Shown here piece by piece: positions 14,802 through 15,863 of a DNA stretch of 15,863 nt (position 1 is its first letter; each line of letters starts with the position of its first letter). Location of the stretch: NCBI GenBank assembly GCA_003139735.1, contig PLGA01000112.1, forward strand, positions 50,428-66,290, in the 5' to 3' direction. Below the pieces are notes generated by a model. The model was not told where the DNA came from and made no database searches. It worked only from the letters and a program-made list of their open reading frames with translations. The position numbers and the translations under genes were made by a program. The stretch is from Bryobacterales bacterium. GTDB taxonomy: Bacteria; Acidobacteriota; Terriglobia; Bryobacterales; Bryobacteraceae.

Positions 14802-15761
14802 ATGAACCTGCAGCTTGGCTCAACCGGCGCCGATGTAAGCCGCCTGGAACAGCGGTTGAAAGATCTGAACCTCTATACGGGCGACGTGGACGGCGTTTAC
14901 GGCGGCGGAGTCCAAGCTGCCGTGAAGTCTTTCCAGAAAGCCAACGGGCTCGGCTTCGACGGAGTCGCCGGCCCACAAACCTGGTCGGCCCTCTTCCCGG
15001 GCGAGGCTCCGCCTGCGACGCCCTTGCTCGGTGCGCCCATCGGGGAGCGCTGCCTCGCACTGAGCGGCGCGTTCGAGACTTCCACGGGCTTTCCGGATTG
15101 TTTCTGCGGCCTCACGGGCGATTTCGACGGCATGGGCATGAGCTACGGCGTGCTCCAGTGGAACCTCGGCCAAGGCACTCTGCAGCCGCTCTTTTCCGAC
15201 CTGCTCTCGGCTCATGAAGACGTCATGGCAAGCCTCTTTCACGACAATCTCGACGCCCTGAAGAACATGATCGAGTCCCCCATGAGCGCGCAAGTGGAAT
15301 GGTCCCGGTCGATACAGGACCCCGTTCGCCACGTCATTTTCGAGCCGTGGAAGGGCCTGTTTCTGTCCCTGGGCCGCGCGCCGGAATTTCAGGCCGTCCA
15401 GGTCGCCCACGCGCAAGTCAGGCAACAACAAGCCACCGCGCTTTGCCAGCGCTTCGGAGTGGCGACGGAACGGGCGCTTGCCCTGATGTTCGATATCTGC
15501 GTGCAGAATGGTTCGATCGGCAGCGATGTCGAAGCGCAGATTCGAGCGGATTTCGCCGCCATTCCGGCCGATGCCGCTCCCATGGATGCCGAGGTGGCGC
15601 GTCTTCAGTCCATCGCCAACCGCCGCGCCCAGGCCGCCAGTCCCGCGTTTGTCGAGGACGTCCGGGTCCGCAAGCTGACCATCGCGAACGGCGCCGGCAC
15701 GGTTCATGGCGTGCCCTACGACCTGGAGCAGCAGTTTGGAATCCGGCTGCAGCCGATGTGA
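14802..15761 (+). CDS. Peptidoglycan-binding domain protein with GH46/lysozyme-like catalytic domain, 319 aa
   Basis: Residues 3-65 are a PG_binding_1 module: L-x-x-GSTGADVSRLEQRLKDL, YTGDVDGVYGGGV, AVKSFQKANGL, then DGVAGPQTWSAL. After a Pro-rich linker (~66-80), residues ~85-319 look like a lysozyme-superfamily glycosidase. LSGAFETSTG holds Glu92, and GLTGDFDGMGMSYGVLQWNLGQGTLQPL holds Asp107 and Asp109. The Glu-to-Asp spacing and the GDxDGxGxSxG loop resemble GH46 chitosanase (a catalytic Glu, then an Asp about 18 residues on). The likely job is cleavage of peptidoglycan or a related amino-sugar polymer. There is no signal peptide, as in phage endolysins, so export would need another route. 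The start is right because the PG-binding repeat begins at residue 3. It is the only gene on this strand, divergent from a small membrane protein, with a possible leaderless promoter. A long inverted repeat follows 20 nt after the stop. Chitosanase or another muramidase-like activity cannot be separated by eye. Confidence 0.88.
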   Translation: MNLQLGSTGADVSRLEQRLKDLNLYTGDVDGVYGGGVQAAVKSFQKANGLGFDGVAGPQTWSALFPGEAPPATPLLGAPIGERCLALSGAFETSTGFPDCFCGLTGDFDGMGMSYGVLQWNLGQGTLQPLFSDLLSAHEDVMASLFHDNLDALKNMIESPMSAQVEWSRSIQDPVRHVIFEPWKGLFLSLGRAPEFQAVQVAHAQVRQQQATALCQRFGVATERALALMFDICVQNGSIGSDVEAQIRADFAAIPADAAPMDAEVARLQSIANRRAQAASPAFVEDVRVRKLTIANGAGTVHGVPYDLEQQFGIRLQPM

Positions 15762-15772
15762 GTCGGCCCTGA

Positions 15773-15846
15773 GGTGGGGCGGGCCTCCTGGCCTGCCTTC
15801 TTCTGCCCGCTCATCCTCACCGCCAAGAAGGCAGGCCAGGAGGCCC
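15773..15846. repeat. Perfect 22-bp inverted repeat, possible REP/MITE-like element or terminator hairpin
   Basis: The left arm at 15781-15802 (begins GGGCCTCCTGG) and the right arm at 15825-15846 (ends CCAGGAGGCCC) are exact reverse complements over 22 nt, with a 22-nt loop. GGTGGGGC (15773-15780) precedes the left arm, as at 1408-1415. No T-run follows, so this is not a classical rho-independent terminator, although such a strong hairpin just after a stop codon could still block transcription or protect the mRNA 3' end. The form suggests a dispersed palindromic element. Confidence 0.8.
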
Positions 15847-15863
15847 ATAGGCGCTAACTTAAC

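Noticed and set aside
15781..15846. Inverted repeat as a CRISPR unit or insertion-sequence end
   Set aside because: There is only one copy with a 22-nt loop, no repeat-spacer series and no transposase gene nearby within the window.
14820..15848. Minus-strand open frame of 342 codons opposite the peptidoglycan-binding gene
   Set aside because: The plus frame carries a clear PG-binding repeat and GH46-like motifs. The minus frame is a GC-driven shadow that runs through the inverted repeat.

Overview
The window is high-GC, densely packed bacterial DNA. Eight genes run on the minus strand (one cut off by the window edge), then a small divergent pair lies at the right end. A lipoprotein and an AsmA/YdbH-like envelope protein point to a diderm bacterium. 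GC content, gene style and short GGTGGGGC-led palindromes resemble Acidobacteriota of the Solibacter/Bryobacter type. That assignment is an impression from composition and style; no marker gene or rRNA is present to prove it.

Layout from right to left, in the main direction of transcription. At 14802-15761 (+) is a protein with a peptidoglycan-binding domain and a GH46/lysozyme-like domain. It ends just before a perfect 22-bp inverted repeat. Divergent from it, at 14120-14719 (-), is a small four-helix membrane protein. Next comes a lipid-active group. It starts with a 941-aa patatin-like phospholipase whose catalytic Ser and Asp are separated by a large multi-helix membrane insertion (11189-14014). 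This is followed by a 377-aa sphingomyelinase D/phospholipase D-toxin-like enzyme with a C-terminal PLAT domain (10025-11158), and then by a 781-aa cholesterol-oxidase-like GMC flavoprotein behind its own putative promoter (7618-9963).

A 175-bp gap holds a CRP-type palindrome and a candidate promoter. After it comes a tight five-gene run, with spacings of 1-14 nt: a 482-aa protein of unknown function, a 1391-aa AsmA/TamB/YdbH-like protein, a BON-domain lipoprotein, a 290-aa unknown protein, and the N-terminal half of an Old Yellow Enzyme family flavoprotein that leaves the window on the left.

The theme is lipids and envelope: phospholipid acyl hydrolysis (patatin), head-group cleavage (SMase D-like), oxidation of a sterol or other polycyclic alcohol (GMC), possible ene reduction (OYE), and inner-to-outer membrane lipid transfer (AsmA-like plus lipoprotein). 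The most notable items are the SMase D-like/PLAT fusion with an apparently intact active site, the patatin fold split by membrane helices, and the AsmA-like/BON-lipoprotein pair. No tRNA, rRNA, CRISPR array or transposase was seen, and no gene-free stretch exceeds 300 bases.
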